From Sipunculus nudus (Eukaryota > Annelida > Sipuncula > Golfingiida > Sipunculidae): 64,000 bases of DNA. The DNA lies in the NCBI GenBank assembly GCA_026874595.1, contig CM049306.1, forward strand, positions 50,852,019 through 50,916,018, given 5' to 3'. This document shows positions 26,031 through 38,900 of this stretch, piece after piece (the first letter of the stretch is position 1; each line of letters begins with the position of its first letter). The translations under genes were made by a program, and so were the position numbers. The notes below the pieces were generated by a model. It saw only the letters and a list, made by a program, of their open reading frames with translations. It had not been told where the DNA came from and ran no database searches.

Positions 26031-28630
26031 TTGTATCTGCCAAAACAGAGTTTTGCGGATACTATGTTTTCACTTGGAAGCCGACGCTGCCGCCATCGCG
26101 GCATTGGTTTCCGGAGAACTCCTCCATAACCACTGGGCAGATTTTTTTTAAATTTGGAATTATTATCTGTCACATGTGAACTGCTGTGCCGTCATTTTTG
26201 GTTGACCTCTGACCTTTCCTCTCTGCCCACCATCCATTTTTGCTTCTGTTTCCGCACATAAACCCACATATCTTGGGAACCATTTGACTGATAAGGCTAA
26301 AGATTTTGCACAAATGTAGCCCTTATAACTTTATAACTCATATCTCTGCATTGGTTGGACTTATCAATCTGATATTTTGCAGGTTTATATATCCTTGACA
26401 GCTTTTATGATTTTATGACAGGTGGCACCACCTACATTCAAATTTACGCTGCAGACATCCAAGCTCATATCTCAGGAACCGTTTGACCGATTGGGCAAAA
26501 ATTTTGCATGTTTATAGATCTCACATAGCTCTTTATCAAACGCAAAATTGTTGGTGCCACCTGCCACCATTTTTGCACAGCATCCGTCTGTTTGTTTGCG
26601 GTGGGCTAAAATCACTCCTATCTCAGTAGTGGTTTGACTTATCTGCCTAAAATTTTGCAGGTTTATACATCTTGGATAGCTTTCTGGATTTTGTGGCATG
26701 TGGTGCAACCTACATTTATGTATATGCTGCAGACATTCAGGCTTTTATCTCAGGACTGGTTTGACATATCCCTCTGAAATTTTGCATGTGTATAGATCTC
26801 AAATATCTCTTAATCATACACAATATACACTCATATCTCTGCATTGGTTGCACTTATCCACCTGAAATTTTGCATGTGTATACATCCCTGACAGCTTTCT
26901 TCATTTTATGACAGGTGGCACCCCCTACATTCATGTCTAAGCTGCAGCCATCCAAGCTCATATCTCAGGAACAGTTTGACCAGTTGGGCCAAAGTTTTGC
27001 CTGTGTATAGAGCTCACATAGCTCTTTATCATACGCAAATCTGGTGGTGCCAACTGCAACTATTTATGCACAGCCTCCATCTGTTCATCTGCTTTGGGAT
27101 AAAATCACTCATATCTCTGCTGGGTTTGACTTATCCACCTGAAATTTTGCAGGTTTGTACATCCTTTACAGCTTTCTTGTTTTATGACAGGTGGCGCCAT
27201 CTACATTCAAATTTACGCTGCAGACGTCAAAGCTCGTATCTCAGGAACCATTTGACTGATTTGGCAAAAATTTTGCATGTTTATAGATCTCACATAGCTC
27301 TTGATCATATGCAAAACTGGTTGCGCCACCTGCAATCATTTTTGCACAGCATCCGTCTGTTTGTTTGCGATGGGATAAAATCACTCATATCTCGGCAGTG
27401 GTTTGACATATCTGCCTAAAATTTTGCAGGTTTATACATCTTGGATAGCTTTCTGGATTTTTTGGCAGGTGGGGCCACCTACATTTATGTATATGCTGCA
27501 GACATTCAGGCTTATATCTCAGGACTGGTTTGACCTATCCCCCTGAAATTTTTCGTGTGTATAGATCTCACATAGCTCTTAATCATACACAAAATTGGTG
27601 GTGCCACCTGCCACAATTTTTGCACAGCGTCCGTCTGTTCATCTGCCTTGGGATAAAAAGACTCATATCTCTGCATTGGTTGCACTTACCCACCTGAAAT
27701 TTTGCATGTGAGTACATCCTGGACAGCTTTCTTGATTTTATGACAGGTGGCGCCACCTACATTCATGTCTAAGCTGCAGACATCCAAGCTCATATCTCAG
27801 GAACCGTTTGACCTATTGGGCCAAAGTTTTGCCTGTGTATAGATCTCACATAGCTCTTTATCATACTCAAATATGGTGGCGCCACCTGCAACCATTTTTG
27901 CACAGCCTCCATCTGTTCATCTGCTTTGGGATAAAATCACTCATATCTCTGCTGGGTTTAACTTATCCACCTGAAATTTTGCAGGTTTATACATCCTTGA
28001 CAGCTTTCTTGTTTAATGACAGGTGGCGCCACCTACATTCAAATTTACGCTGCAGACGTCAAAGCTCATATCTCAGGAACCATTCGACTGATTTGGCAAA
28101 AATTTTGCATGTTTATAGATCTCACATAGCTCTTGATCATATGCAAAACTGGTTGCGCCACCTGCAATCATTTTTGCACAGCATCCGTCTGTTTGTTTGT
28201 GATGGGATAAAATCACTCATATCTTGGCAGTGGTTTGACATATCTGCCTAAAATTTTGCAGGTTTATACATCTTAGATAGCTTTCTGGATTTTGTGGCAG
28301 GTGGCGCCACTTACATTTATGTATATGCTGCTGACATTCAGGCTTATATCTCAGGACTGGTTTGACCTATCCCCCTGAATTTCTGCATGTGTATAGATCT
28401 CACATAGCTCTTAATCATACACAATATTGGTGGTGTCACCTGCCACCATTTTTGCACAGCATCTGTTTAGTGTTTAGTACTTCATATACATGTTACACAT
28501 GTTCTTGAAAAGCAATGGATCTGTTTAGTGTTTAGTACTTCATATACATGTTACACAATGGTCCAGCATTGAAGCATTATACCTGGTGTAATCTCACTGC
28601 ACAGGTTCGCATTAGGCCTGTAGGCCTTTT
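26031..28630 (+). repeat. G-family element with long tandem array
   Basis: Starts at the G head (TATCTGCCAAAACAGAGTTTTGCGGATA, a hairpin) and continues through about ten half-units of about 140 bp, alternating CAGGTGGCGCCACCTACATT and ACTGGTGGCGCCACCTGCAA contexts. Within it, 26976-27419 and 27808-28251 are higher-order repeats whose period of about 830 bp comprises three dimer units. The end joins an R1 tag at about 28603-28630. The two 147-residue ORFs are repeat artefacts. Confidence 0.7.
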
Positions 28631-28635
28631 TATGC

Positions 28636-30235
28636 ATTTTTAGCTTAGCAAACAAGTCATTAGAGCTGTAGCAATCATTCCTTGTCTGTTGTCTGTTAGT
28701 CTGTCCATCTGTCCTTCCAAGTGTCTGTTAGCAAGGCTCATATCTATGGCTTTACCCAGAAACTTCTCAATTAAAATCCAGGGAGGTTAATAAAAATCCT
28801 CTTGGAAACCTAAAATAAGGTCTCTTTGACCCATATCTTTCAAAGTATGGGGCTTAGAAGTATATCTCCCCCCCCCCCCCCCCAAAAAAATAATAATAAT
28901 TTGATACAAAAGCTCCGCCATCTGAATAACTAATGCATTGATCGCCATGAATCTTTGCTTGCATAATGATAATGGAGTGTTTCATCAGTTCCTGCAAACT
29001 GGTGGTGAAAAGTTTTTTTTTTGGTTTTTTTTTATGCATTTTTATTTTATTTTTGAGACCTTTAATGAAGTGGTCTGGCTGTAAATAGGGCAAAAAGCAC
29101 ATAGGAACTTTTTTGTGTACATCCAGGGAGGTCCCAGGCAAATCTCCATGGGATCCTGTTTTTTGCAAATAACAGGCTGAAATCATGATTTTTAAGCACC
29201 AGGTGAATCAGATGGGGCACAAATAACCAAAGGCCCAAGTATCTTCTTACTTGGCATCAAGTTTGGTCCATGAAAAATCTCCATGGAAACCAAGTTTGGT
29301 CCATGAAAAATCTCCATGGAAACCAGAAATAAGGCCTCTGTGACCCATATCCTCTGAGCTATGGGGCCCATAACTAAACCCAAGAATAAATGAAAATTTG
29401 ACACATAAGCTCCAGTATATCTGAATAAATTATGCGTTCCAGTATATCTGAATAACTTATGCGTTGATCACCATGATTTTTTGCATGCATATTGATCATC
29501 GAGTGTTTCATCAGTGCCTGCAGACAGATGGCACCACCTGTATTTTCTTTTTATTTTTACACATTTTTTTCTCTATATTTGAGACCTTCTAAGATGTGAT
29601 TTTCAGTTAACAGGGCACAGATTGTAACCATTGGACCTTGAATCTTCTATCTTGACATTCCGGGGAGGTACATGAAAAATCACTTTGGAAACCTAAAATT
29701 AGATCTCTGTTACCCATATCCTTTGAGCTATCGGGCTCAAAAGTTTATGCATTTGTCCGTTAACAGGGCACAAATCATAATTACTGGATCAAGAATTATT
29801 ATACACTACTTCTGGGGAGGTCCTAGGTAAATGTCCTAGGAAAAACTGAAATTAGGTGAAAGTGAGAGAGCTATTTGAAAGAACTTGATTTGAGCACTCT
29901 TTAGGACAGACTTGCATGATTGGTTACAGTTGGACCTAGAAACTTCTAATTTGATTAAGATCTAGGGAGGATCCTGTAAAAAAAATTTTGGAAACCTGAA
30001 ACAATGTCATTCTGACCTATATATTCTGCAAGTGGTGTGAAAGAACATTATTTTAATATTGTTAGTCAGATGGGCACAAATGGTAGAAGCTAAATGTAGA
30101 ATAAGATCACTGTAACCTATATGTTATATCTATTGGCAAAATGCATGATTTTGAGCACTGTGGGAGTCATGTTACCCAATGATTGTTCAAGGCGCCTTCA
30201 ATTCAGCTGAGACTCGTGGCCCATGGGCCACTTGT
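28636..30235 (+). repeat. R2-related element (R2b) with tandem core units
   Basis: Head TTTTTAGCTTAGCAAACAAGTC with GTCTG/GTCC runs; repeated core units containing CATCCAGGGAGGTCC and GAAATTAGGTCTCTGTTACCC; tail CAGCTGAGACTCGTGGCCCATGGGCCACTTG. Contains a poly-C/poly-A tract at 28868-28888. Similar to 44725-46257. Confidence 0.7.
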
Positions 30236-30659
30236 GATTGTTGAGACCATCAAAGAAGCAGTTGCCCGTTAACATGACACAAAATTATAACCATAGCACC
30301 TAGAATCTTCTATCTTGACATCCAGGGAGGTCCATGAAAAATCTCCATGGAAACCAGAAATTAGGTCTCTGTTATTCATATTATCCATAGGATACCACCT
30401 ACACAATTTTAGCATTCAGATGATATAATTCCTTTTGTCAGTGTCTTCCTATTCAGCTGATTGTCATGACCCTCGCATGACTTGTTATATTTGTTATTGA
30501 ATAATGGCTTCATTGTCAAATATGCTGAACCTGAAACACTGATTTTCAAACAAATGGAGTTATGAAAATATTGTCATGTACAATTTTAAAATGAAGTGAC
30601 CAGAATTAAAGATGCTGACAAAAGGTCTGTGATATCAGTACCATAAATGCTGGTAGCAA
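30236..30659 (+). repeat. R2b fragment and short unclassified stretch
   Basis: One more R2b core unit with a degenerate tail (CTGATTGTCATGACCCTCGCATGACTTGTTA, ends about 30488), then about 170 bp in which I see nothing. Confidence 0.5.
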
Positions 30660-31405
30660 GCGTTCCGCATAGGGACGTTTTGGACTAGGACATTTCAGAC
30701 TAGGACATTCTGGGCTAGGAGGTCTGGACAGGCCTTTTTTTGCAAAGAAGGATGTTTCAAACAGATCAATATAATACCATAAAATATCCTTTAAAAATAA
30801 ATTTTAAGTGCATCAATGAACCAATATGTTTATCAAAAAATACTTTATTTGGCTCCCAAAAGTGGGGATTAATTATATGAGATTATTATATACCATTAAA
30901 TAATATACATTTTGAATGTGCAGATCAATCTTATTACCATAAAAGAACCATTTAAAATATTTGAATGTATGAATGAAATACCATTTATTTGGTTAAAAAA
31001 AATTTTAAATAATACTTCTAGTTGTAGGTATTTCATTTTGTGGTATTTGAAAGCAAAAAGATAATTCACAGTTATATTTTAAAAGGTTATTTTAAAGTGA
31101 TGAATACTGTTCTTGAGGGGACAAATGTATCGGAAAACATATATATATTGATACATTCAAAAAGTATATTTTAAATGGTATATAATAATCAATTAATTAA
31201 TATCCAGTTTTTAAAGACAAATTTATATTTTTTCAATTAACAAACAGGTACACTTATACACTCAAAATTATATTTTTTTAAAGATTGTATTATGGTAATA
31301 ATATCGATATGTCCAAAATGGCCTGCTTGCAAAAAGGCCTGTCCAAAACCTACTAGTTCCGAATGTCCAAGTCCAAATTGTTCGTGTCTGAAACGTCCTA
31401 CATTC
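30660..31405. mobile_element. Foldback (hairpin) element, about 745 bp
   Basis: The left arm (GGACGTTTTGGACTAGGACA, then GGTCTGGACAGGCCTTTTT) is an inverted match of the right arm (GGTTTTGGACAGGCC and TAGGACGTTTCAGAC read on the minus strand at 31310-31400). Pairing continues inward: GATTATTATATACCAT at 30884 matches GGTATATAATAATC at 31178. Both give the same centre near 31036, so most of the element is one large imperfect palindrome. No ORF. Confidence 0.75.
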
Positions 31406-32231
31406 GTAAATGACATGCACAATATTATGTTATATGAGTGTGCATATATATATATATAACTTGACCATACAAGTGATTCTTATATCATGCAAAGCATTGT
31501 TTGCTGCTCAGGGATTAGAGAATGTAAAGTCCAGGCAGCAGACATTGTCAGCTGCACAGACTACTCTGACTCTGCAGTGACACTCCCACAGACACTGCCT
31601 AGAAACTTCTGCAAACAACATTGGTGAAGGATAAATGAAGAAGTGAAGGAAATACATAAAATACCACTCAACTCTCAACATATTTAAAAAAATAGGAACA
31701 TTCCATTTAACAGAAAAAACAGTCCCTGCTCAAGCATCAAATGCAGGTGCTCTTAATTCTCAAAACATTCCTCAGTGTGACTATTTGCAATGAGCATGTT
31801 TATTGTTACATCTAATAATGTAAGTATTATTGTCATGAAAATAACCTATAAAATTGATTGTAAAATTATCCCTTTCAGTCAAGCTATTAAGCCTCTTTAC
31901 TTTAAGAGTGTATGGTGCTTCCAGAGATTTTGACTTTAAAACATTACTCTGAAACTCAAAACTTGATTCAAAATATAGACATCATATTTTAGTATATGAA
32001 TGACATTTTATATATTTCTGTATTAATAACTTTGTAAACATTATCAGCTTCATTTATTTACAAAATTTATTAAAGGCAATCCTTTACATTTTCCAGGGCT
32101 GTATGTTTCCTGATGACATAGAAAGTGATCTTTGAAACTTTTAATGATATATTCTGCCATTCTGTTATAACTTATTATCACATATCTAGATGAAATTTAT
32201 GCAATTATCATTAGTTCAGATGTCTTTAAAA
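31406..32231. other. Non-repetitive intron stretch
   Basis: AT-rich, with a short TA run at 31445-31460 and the cryptic exon candidate at 31512-31626. I recognise nothing else. Confidence 0.4.
31512..31626 (+). other. Cryptic or alternative terminal exon candidate
   Basis: In the 24-kb intron, a non-repetitive stretch follows an acceptor (TTTGCTGCTCAG). In the phase left by the CUB1 exon (phase 1) it stays open for about 38 codons with several Cys (RECKVQAADIV, SCTDYSDSAV, RNFCKQHW) and then hits TGA at 31624-31626. Splicing to it would give a truncated secreted form ending after CUB1. A GTGAAG donor overlaps the stop, but using it would break frame with CUB2. No clear AATAAA follows closely. 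Evidence is only reading frame and composition. Confidence 0.2.
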
Positions 32232-32346
32232 TGTACCTGTACCTGTACCTAGGTTCTTTTTAAAGTACCTGTACCTGTACGCAGGTACTCTACAAAAATG
32301 CTGTACCTGTACCTGACCATTTCACAAGTACCTGTACATGTGTACT
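32232..32346. repeat. Degenerate (CCTGTA)n hexamer array
   Basis: GTACCTGTACCTGTACC recurs many times over about 110 bp with small interruptions. Confidence 0.85.
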
Positions 32347-32439
32347 GTCACATGTACCTGGCCCCAACCCTGGGGCCCTAATTGAATAAGCGGATTCCTT
32401 ATAGAAATCACTTTGTCAGTCGATATGTCCGTCTGTCCA

Positions 32440-33134
32440 CAGATTTGATTTTGAGGTCATGAGGACAAAGGACAAGGTCACAGACCCACTTCATTAAAAA
32501 GACTGTGGATGCATATAAGCTTCACTTTTCATTCCAAACTTTCCATCTTCCACACTTGTTCACTTGTCAACAGTGGAAAAACCTTATGGATTTTGGTACA
32601 AAAGATCAAAGGTCAAAGTCACAGGGGCCATCTGTCCACAAACTTGTCAAAATAGCTTGGGGTCTCTGAATCACCATGATTCTTTACATGCATATTTCAT
32701 CAGTTCTTGCAGACTGGTAGGGCCACCTGGAATTTTTTCTAATTTTTTACACATTTATCTCTATTTCGAGACCTTCAAAGATGTGGCTGCCTGTTAACAA
32801 GTCACAAATTGTAACCTTTGGACCTGGAATCTTCTAACTTTACATCAAGGGAGGTCTATGTATAATCTTATTGGAAACCTGAAATTAGGTCTGTGTTACC
32901 TTTATTCTCTGAGCTATGGGGCTCAAAATAGCCCCCCCCCCCCCCCCCCCCCCCCGTGAAAAATGTAAAATTTCATACAAAAGCTCCAATGTCTGAACAA
33001 CTAATGCATTGATCACCATGATTCTTTGTATACATATTCATCATATAGATTTATACATGATTCATCAGTTCCTGCAGACTGGTGGTGCCACCTGGATTTT
33101 AAAAAAATTTGAAGCAATTTTTCATCCCCTGCAC
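32440..33134 (+). repeat. R2b core units with 24-bp poly-C
   Basis: R2b core blocks (AATTGTAACCTTTGGACCTGG, GAGCTATGGGGCTCAAAATA). Positions 32932-32955 are 24 consecutive C, a spot where other copies have 8-15 C. Interrupted at 33135 by a hAT-like element. Confidence 0.65.
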
Positions 33135-34035
33135 TAGGGTTGGGACGGTTACCGGTATACGGTATTATCATGATATCTGACAGCTACGGTTATCATACCG
33201 TCAACTTTCCTATTATCGCGATACCACGATATCATTTTTTGTTCACGATTTTGGTTCACAAGCAAGCCCTTTAGGTTCAAAATAAATTTATTTCAAAGAA
33301 TCACATTTATTTTTATAAACCACATGTATCTGAATACACGCGCGTGGGTGGAACCGTGTACTTACAGACTTCGGGATTAGTCGGAAATGTCCGCGTGTAG
33401 GTGGAAAAGTGTGCTTACAGACTTCGGGATTAGTCGGAAATGTCCGGAAGTAGCAGGATGAATCAGAGAGGACAAAAGCTTGAGAATTACAGGAGAAAAT
33501 AACATTATAACTGAAGAGCAATATATACACATATTTATGCTTTTATTACATGGAACGAAAATGTCAACATAAAAGTGTCACAACTGAATCGAACATTCCA
33601 TACGGGTTGCATATTTTGCCATAAAAAATTAGGATGGTATATTTAGCCATGATTGGTATGACACGCTCTCCGAAAATTCGCCGGGATTCTCCGGCTCTAA
33701 TGTAGCTATAGGAAACTGATGGAAAGTTCTGACAAGCGTGATTCGACGATGGGGGCAGGACTTCCCGCGCCTCAAGCTTGCACACCTGCAGGACCTTCAT
33801 GCAACTTACATCACTTAATGAGTCATTCTGTGGTACTGGCACAATAGGTATAAATGATATTAATACTTAACCCCTTGTATAAAGTCAAGACTTTAAAGGT
33901 GGTTGTTATAAATATCATTATTGATGGCTTATTATTGCCATTATATATAATTAAATATATCGCGATATCACGGTATATCGCGATAAAATTTGAATAATTA
34001 TCATGATATCAAAAACCTGTATCGTCCCAACACTA
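33135..34035. mobile_element. hAT-like element with 8-bp target duplication
   Basis: Flanked by CCCTGCAC at 33127-33134 and 34036-34043. Ends are TAGGGTTGGGACG and, on the reverse strand, TAGTGTTGGGACG. 901 bp, no transposase ORF. Subterminal regions are rich in palindromic GATATC, TATCGCGATA and ATCATGATAT motifs. The middle has a tandem block of about 52 bp carrying CTTACAGACTTCGGGATTAG twice (33361-33450). Confidence 0.85.
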
Positions 34036-34043
34036 CCCTGCAC

Positions 34044-34840
34044 CGTAGATGCGGGGGACATTGATTTGGGTTTGTATGTCTGTCCGTCTGTCTAGCTTTC
34101 TGTCTGTCTGTCTGTCAGGTTTTTTTGTTTACATGCAATATCTTTCCTAAATTTTATCCGATTTCATTCATATTTTGGTCCGTGATTGCTCTCATGCTTT
34201 TCATGGTTGGGATTGGTTTTGGAGTGTCTGGGTTCTGTCTGCCTGTCTGTCTGTCACTCTGTCTGTCCGTCTGTCAGGTTTTTGATTCCATGTGATAACG
34301 TTCCTGAATTTAATCAAATTTCATTCAAATTTGGGTCAGTGATTACTCTCATGCTTAGCTTGGTTAGGATTAGTTTTGGAGTGTCTGGATTCCATCTGTC
34401 ACTCTGTCTTTCCGTCCGTCAGGTTTTCAATTCCGTGCAATAACTTTACAAAATATTATCCAATTTCATTAAAATTTGGGTCAGTGATTGCTTTCTACTT
34501 AACTTGGTTGGGATTGGCTTTTGAGTGTCTGGTTTCTGTCTGTCTGTCTGTCTGTCTGTCCGTCCGTCAGGTTTTTGTTAATGTGCAATAATTTTCCTAA
34601 ATATTATCTGATTTCATTCAAACTTGGGTCAGTGATTGCTCTCTACTTTCCTTGGTTGGGATTGGTTTGGAGTGTCTGGCGTCTGTCTGTCTGTCTGTCT
34701 GTCACTCTGTCTGTCCATGCATCAAGTTTTTGTTTCTGTGTGTAACTTACCTACATATTATCCAATTTCATTCAAATTTTAGTCATTGATTGCCCTATTG
34801 CATATCTTGGTTGGGATTGGTTTTTGAATGTCTATCTGAA
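34044..34840 (+). repeat. Tandem array of about 150-bp units with CTGT tracts
   Basis: Five units anchored by GTCAGGTTTTT (34115, 34275, 34419, 34566, and a variant near 34730), each with TTCATTCAAATTTGGGTCAG and GGTTGGGATTGG and a run of CTGTCTGTCTGT. Overlapping serine/leucine/valine-rich ORFs are artefacts of the CTGT runs. Confidence 0.8.
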
Positions 34841-35696
34841 AAATAATTCTCTCCAGCTCAAAAACAATGATTATCAAATTTTGTTCTAATTTCTCAATGT
34901 GTTTTAGTTTTCATGTTTGTGTGCAGATGTCTCCATATGTCATAGTGAATTTTGGTCCTATTTCTCAATGTGTTTTACCTCCAAATGTCTCCACATGTCA
35001 TAGTGCATCTGTTTAAGTTTTCATGTGCCCTCAAGATTTTCTCCACATGTCATAATTTTGGTACCTTCTCAAGCATGAAAGACAACAAGAGCCCAAAGCT
35101 TGGGACATTAATTCCACAAATTTGCTTCTTTTTCTCTATTTTTGAGACCTTTAAATTTGCAGTCATCCATTTACAGGGCACAAATCATAACAACTGGACC
35201 CAGCATCTTCTAACTTGACATCCAGGGAGGTTGATGGAAAATCTCCATATAAACCTGTTATAAGTTCTCTTTTTCCCATATTCTTCAAGCTTTTGGGCTT
35301 ATAAATACATCCCAAAATTATTGAAAATTTGATACCAAAGCAGGGCACAAATCATAATCATTGGACCTAGAATCCTCTAACTTGACATCCAGAGAGTTCC
35401 TCAAAAGTTCTCTTCAGATACCTGAAATTAGGTCTCTGTTACCCATATTATCAGAGCTATGGGGCTTATAAGCCAGAAATAATGCATTATACACACAAAT
35501 GGGGCTTATAAGCCAGAAATAATGCATTATACACACAAATTGCCAGATTCCTCAGGAAAGTCTGGTTGGATTGTCATCAGATTTAGCTAATATGCATGAA
35601 TGATGTTGCCACCAACAATACCTTAATTAGTTGCCTGTGCAAGGACATATTGTCAACATGTCAATGGGCTGAGCATCATGACCCATGGGTCACGTG
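34841..35696 (+). repeat. R2b-type fragment with tail
   Basis: R2b core units, an exact 40-bp tandem duplication at 35461-35500 and 35501-35540, and the tail GCTGAGCATCATGACCCATGGGTCACGTGTT at about 35664-35696. Confidence 0.65.
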
Positions 35697-35920
35697 TTAC
35701 ATCACAAGGTCAAAGGTCTATCCTGCTGATTTATATGCTGAACATGCTGACATTTAAGACATCAGGTGTAAGCAATTATGCCTCTGTTGCTTTGGATGAC
35801 CTACTCCCAAATCTTTATACACAATTATACCGAATCACACCTTAACATTTTTGCTCAGTTGTTTAAATGCTGTTTTGAGTCAGTTCCTCTGTCTCTGCAT
35901 GTAATCAGGTCCTTTATTAG
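35697..35920. other. Unclassified intron stretch
   Basis: About 220 bp between two repeats; nothing recognised. Confidence 0.3.
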
Positions 35921-38900
35921 CGAACCTGTGAGCTAATGCGATGGTGTGGCGTTGTCCGGCTTCCGTTGGCCGTCGCCTGTACATTAACCCATACTATCTC
36001 AAAAACAACAGGAGCTAGCATCATGAAATTTAATGCAAAAAATTAGCCATCTGAAAAACTCTCTCGGATTTTGCTTATTTTTTGGTTAACTGTATTTTCT
36101 TAGATTTTATAGAGAAAAAGCTAAAAAACCTTTAAAAATCTTCTTTTTCAAAACGGTCAAGCCAAATTGTTTAATATTTCACTGAAATAATCTCTTATAC
36201 CTTCCCTCTCATAATTGTTTGAATGGTTCAAGTTTGGTGAATTTTTGCTGAGTTAAAGGAAGTTGAACTTGGTCATCTGTCCAAAAATGCATACTAAAAT
36301 GACAATCTCAGAAATGGCCAGAGCTATCATCACCAAATTTTATGCCAGTGTTGGTCACATGAGTCATATATGACGCCACCTGCATTGACCTTTTTTGTAC
36401 AGGGGTCATCAGTCATCTGTACATTAACCCGTAATTTCTCAGGAATAGCAGGAGCTAACATCCCCAGATTTTATGCAATAATCTGTCACTTATCAAATGT
36501 TGTGGGATTCAGCTGAATTTTTTATGCCCGTGCCACAAAGTGGCCGGGGCATATAGTTTTACCCATGTCCGTCATTCAATCCTTCCGTCATTCCGAAATA
36601 AAACAGTTGTACGGACTTTTTTTCGCAATGCCTGCAGATATTGGCCTGATTTTTGGTGTGTGGGCAGATATCGACCAGTTACAGAACGAGTTCGTGTTTT
36701 GTCCTGGTTGACCTACTTTTGACCATTTTACGGCTCCTTAACTTAGAAAATTTCATGAAAAATATAAATTTTCATGACAAAAACACATGTACGGCCTTCT
36801 TTCTCAATGCCTGCAGATATTGGCCTGATTTTTGGTGTGTGGGCAGATATTGACCAGTTGCAGATCGAGTTTGCGTTTCATCCCAGTTTACTTACTTTTG
36901 TACGTTTTACGGCTCCTTAACTTAGAAAATTTCATGAAAATATAAATTTTCATGACAAATACACATGTACGGTCTTTTTTTCGCAATGCCTGCAGATATT
37001 GGCCTGAATTTCGGTGTGTGGGCAGAAAATGACCAGTTACAGATCAAGTTTGCGTTACGTCTCAGTTGACTTACTTTTGACCGTTTTACGGCTCCTTAAC
37101 TTAGAAAATTTCATGAAAAATATAAATTTTCATGACAAATACACATGTACTGACTTTTTTTTGCAATACCTGCATATATTAACCATATTTTTGGTGTGTG
37201 GGCAGATAATGACCAGTTACAGATCAAGTTCATGTTTTGTCCAAGTTGACCTACTTTTGACCGTGCTCTAACATAGAAAATTTCATAAAAAAGTGCACAT
37301 GTACGGACTTTTTTTCACAATGCCTGCAGATACGGGTCTGATTTTTGGTGTGTAGGCAGATAATGACCAGTTACAGATCAAGTCTTTGTTTTGTCTCAGT
37401 TGACCTACTTTTGACCAATTGACTGCTCCTGAACATAGAAAGTTTCATGAAAAATAGCAATTTTCATAACAAATGCATATGTACCGACCTTTTTTCCTCA
37501 GTGCCTGCAGATACCACCCTGATTTTTTATGTGTGGGCAGATAATGACAGTTACAGATCGAGTTCGCGTTTCATCCCGGTTGACCTACTTTTGATTGTTT
37601 TACGGCTCCTAAACATAGAAAATTTTATGAAAGACAGAAATTTTTATGGAAAATGCACATGTATAGACTTTTTTTCACAGTGCCTGCAGATACTGGCCTG
37701 ATTTTTGGGGTGTTGCTTGATAATGACCCGTAACAGATCGAGTTTGCATTTTGCCCTTTTTGACCTACTTTTGACCATATGACACCTCCTGAACTTAAAA
37801 AATTTTTCAAAATTTAACACATGTTTCTTATTTGCCCCAGGCGGGGGCATTCGTGTTGTTCCGACTTCATCTAGTTTGCTATCTGCATTTACTTAGATTT
37901 TATATTGAAAAAGCTGAAAAACCTTAAAAGTCTTCTTCTTGTAAACGGTCCAGCCAAATTGTTCAATATTTTGCAGAAATGGTCCCAGAGGCAAGCCCTC
38001 TCAAGTTTGTTCAGATAGTTTGCGTTTGATGAATTTTTGCAGAGTTACACCAATTTGAACTCAGTCATTTGGCCAAGTAGGCATACTGACATAGCTATCC
38101 CAGAAATGACCGGAGCTAGCATCACCAAGTATTGTGCAAATTTTGGTCACATGACTCTTATCTGAAATTGCAGATTTTGTGGCGCTACCTACGTTGACCT
38201 GTTTTTTAGGGGCAAAAACCTCATAATTTTAGCCCCTTGCAGCTTAAAAATGTTTATGATGATACTGTCCAGTTGAATCGTTCAATTTTTCACAAGAATT
38301 ATCCTAGGACATGGTTCTTACAATCATATAAGAATAGATTGAGTTTGTTGATTTTTGATTGAGTTGTGAAAAGCTTAAGTTGGTCTTCTGACCATTATTA
38401 AGTCTATTTCAAACTGAGGACTGCAATAGTGTTCTTCTACAAAATTGTTGCTTCAATTATAACTTCTGTAATATTGCAAAAAAAATTATTCTTAGATGGC
38501 CTTTGTTCAAATTTACTTGAATGATTTTTCGCTGAATTATTGGACTTTAAACAGCAAAAGGACTCTATCTTTTATTATTCTAGATATTTTGATAAATAGT
38601 CTTATGAATATGTCAGCTTGAAAAAAAAGGATTTTAGCCAAAGTCTTTCAGTATGTGTAAACCGATTTACCAACAGGCCAAGATTGTGTCTGTATCTTTA
38701 AATAGGTTGAGAAACTGCCAACTGTTTCAGACTTGGCAACAGGTCAACAGAGTTAATTCAGTGCAGCAAGATATATGTCAAGAGTTCAATCAGTGCAGAC
38801 AGGCACAAGGCATGTGATCACCTCATGGGTGTCATGTGAACATCTCATGGGCAAGATGTGATCACCTCATAGGTACCATGTGACCAACTCATGAGTATCA

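Noticed and set aside
26976-28251. Two 147-residue ORFs, nearly identical
   Set aside because: They lie in the tandem G-family units; frames are not kept in homologous units and no domain is visible.
32932-32955. 24-bp poly-C as a functional element
   Set aside because: It is an extended version of a C run found at the same place in other R2b copies; slippage or assembly error is simpler.
34186-34745. Overlapping ORFs rich in Ser, Leu, Val and Cys
   Set aside because: They come from CTGT runs in tandem units; no conserved frame.
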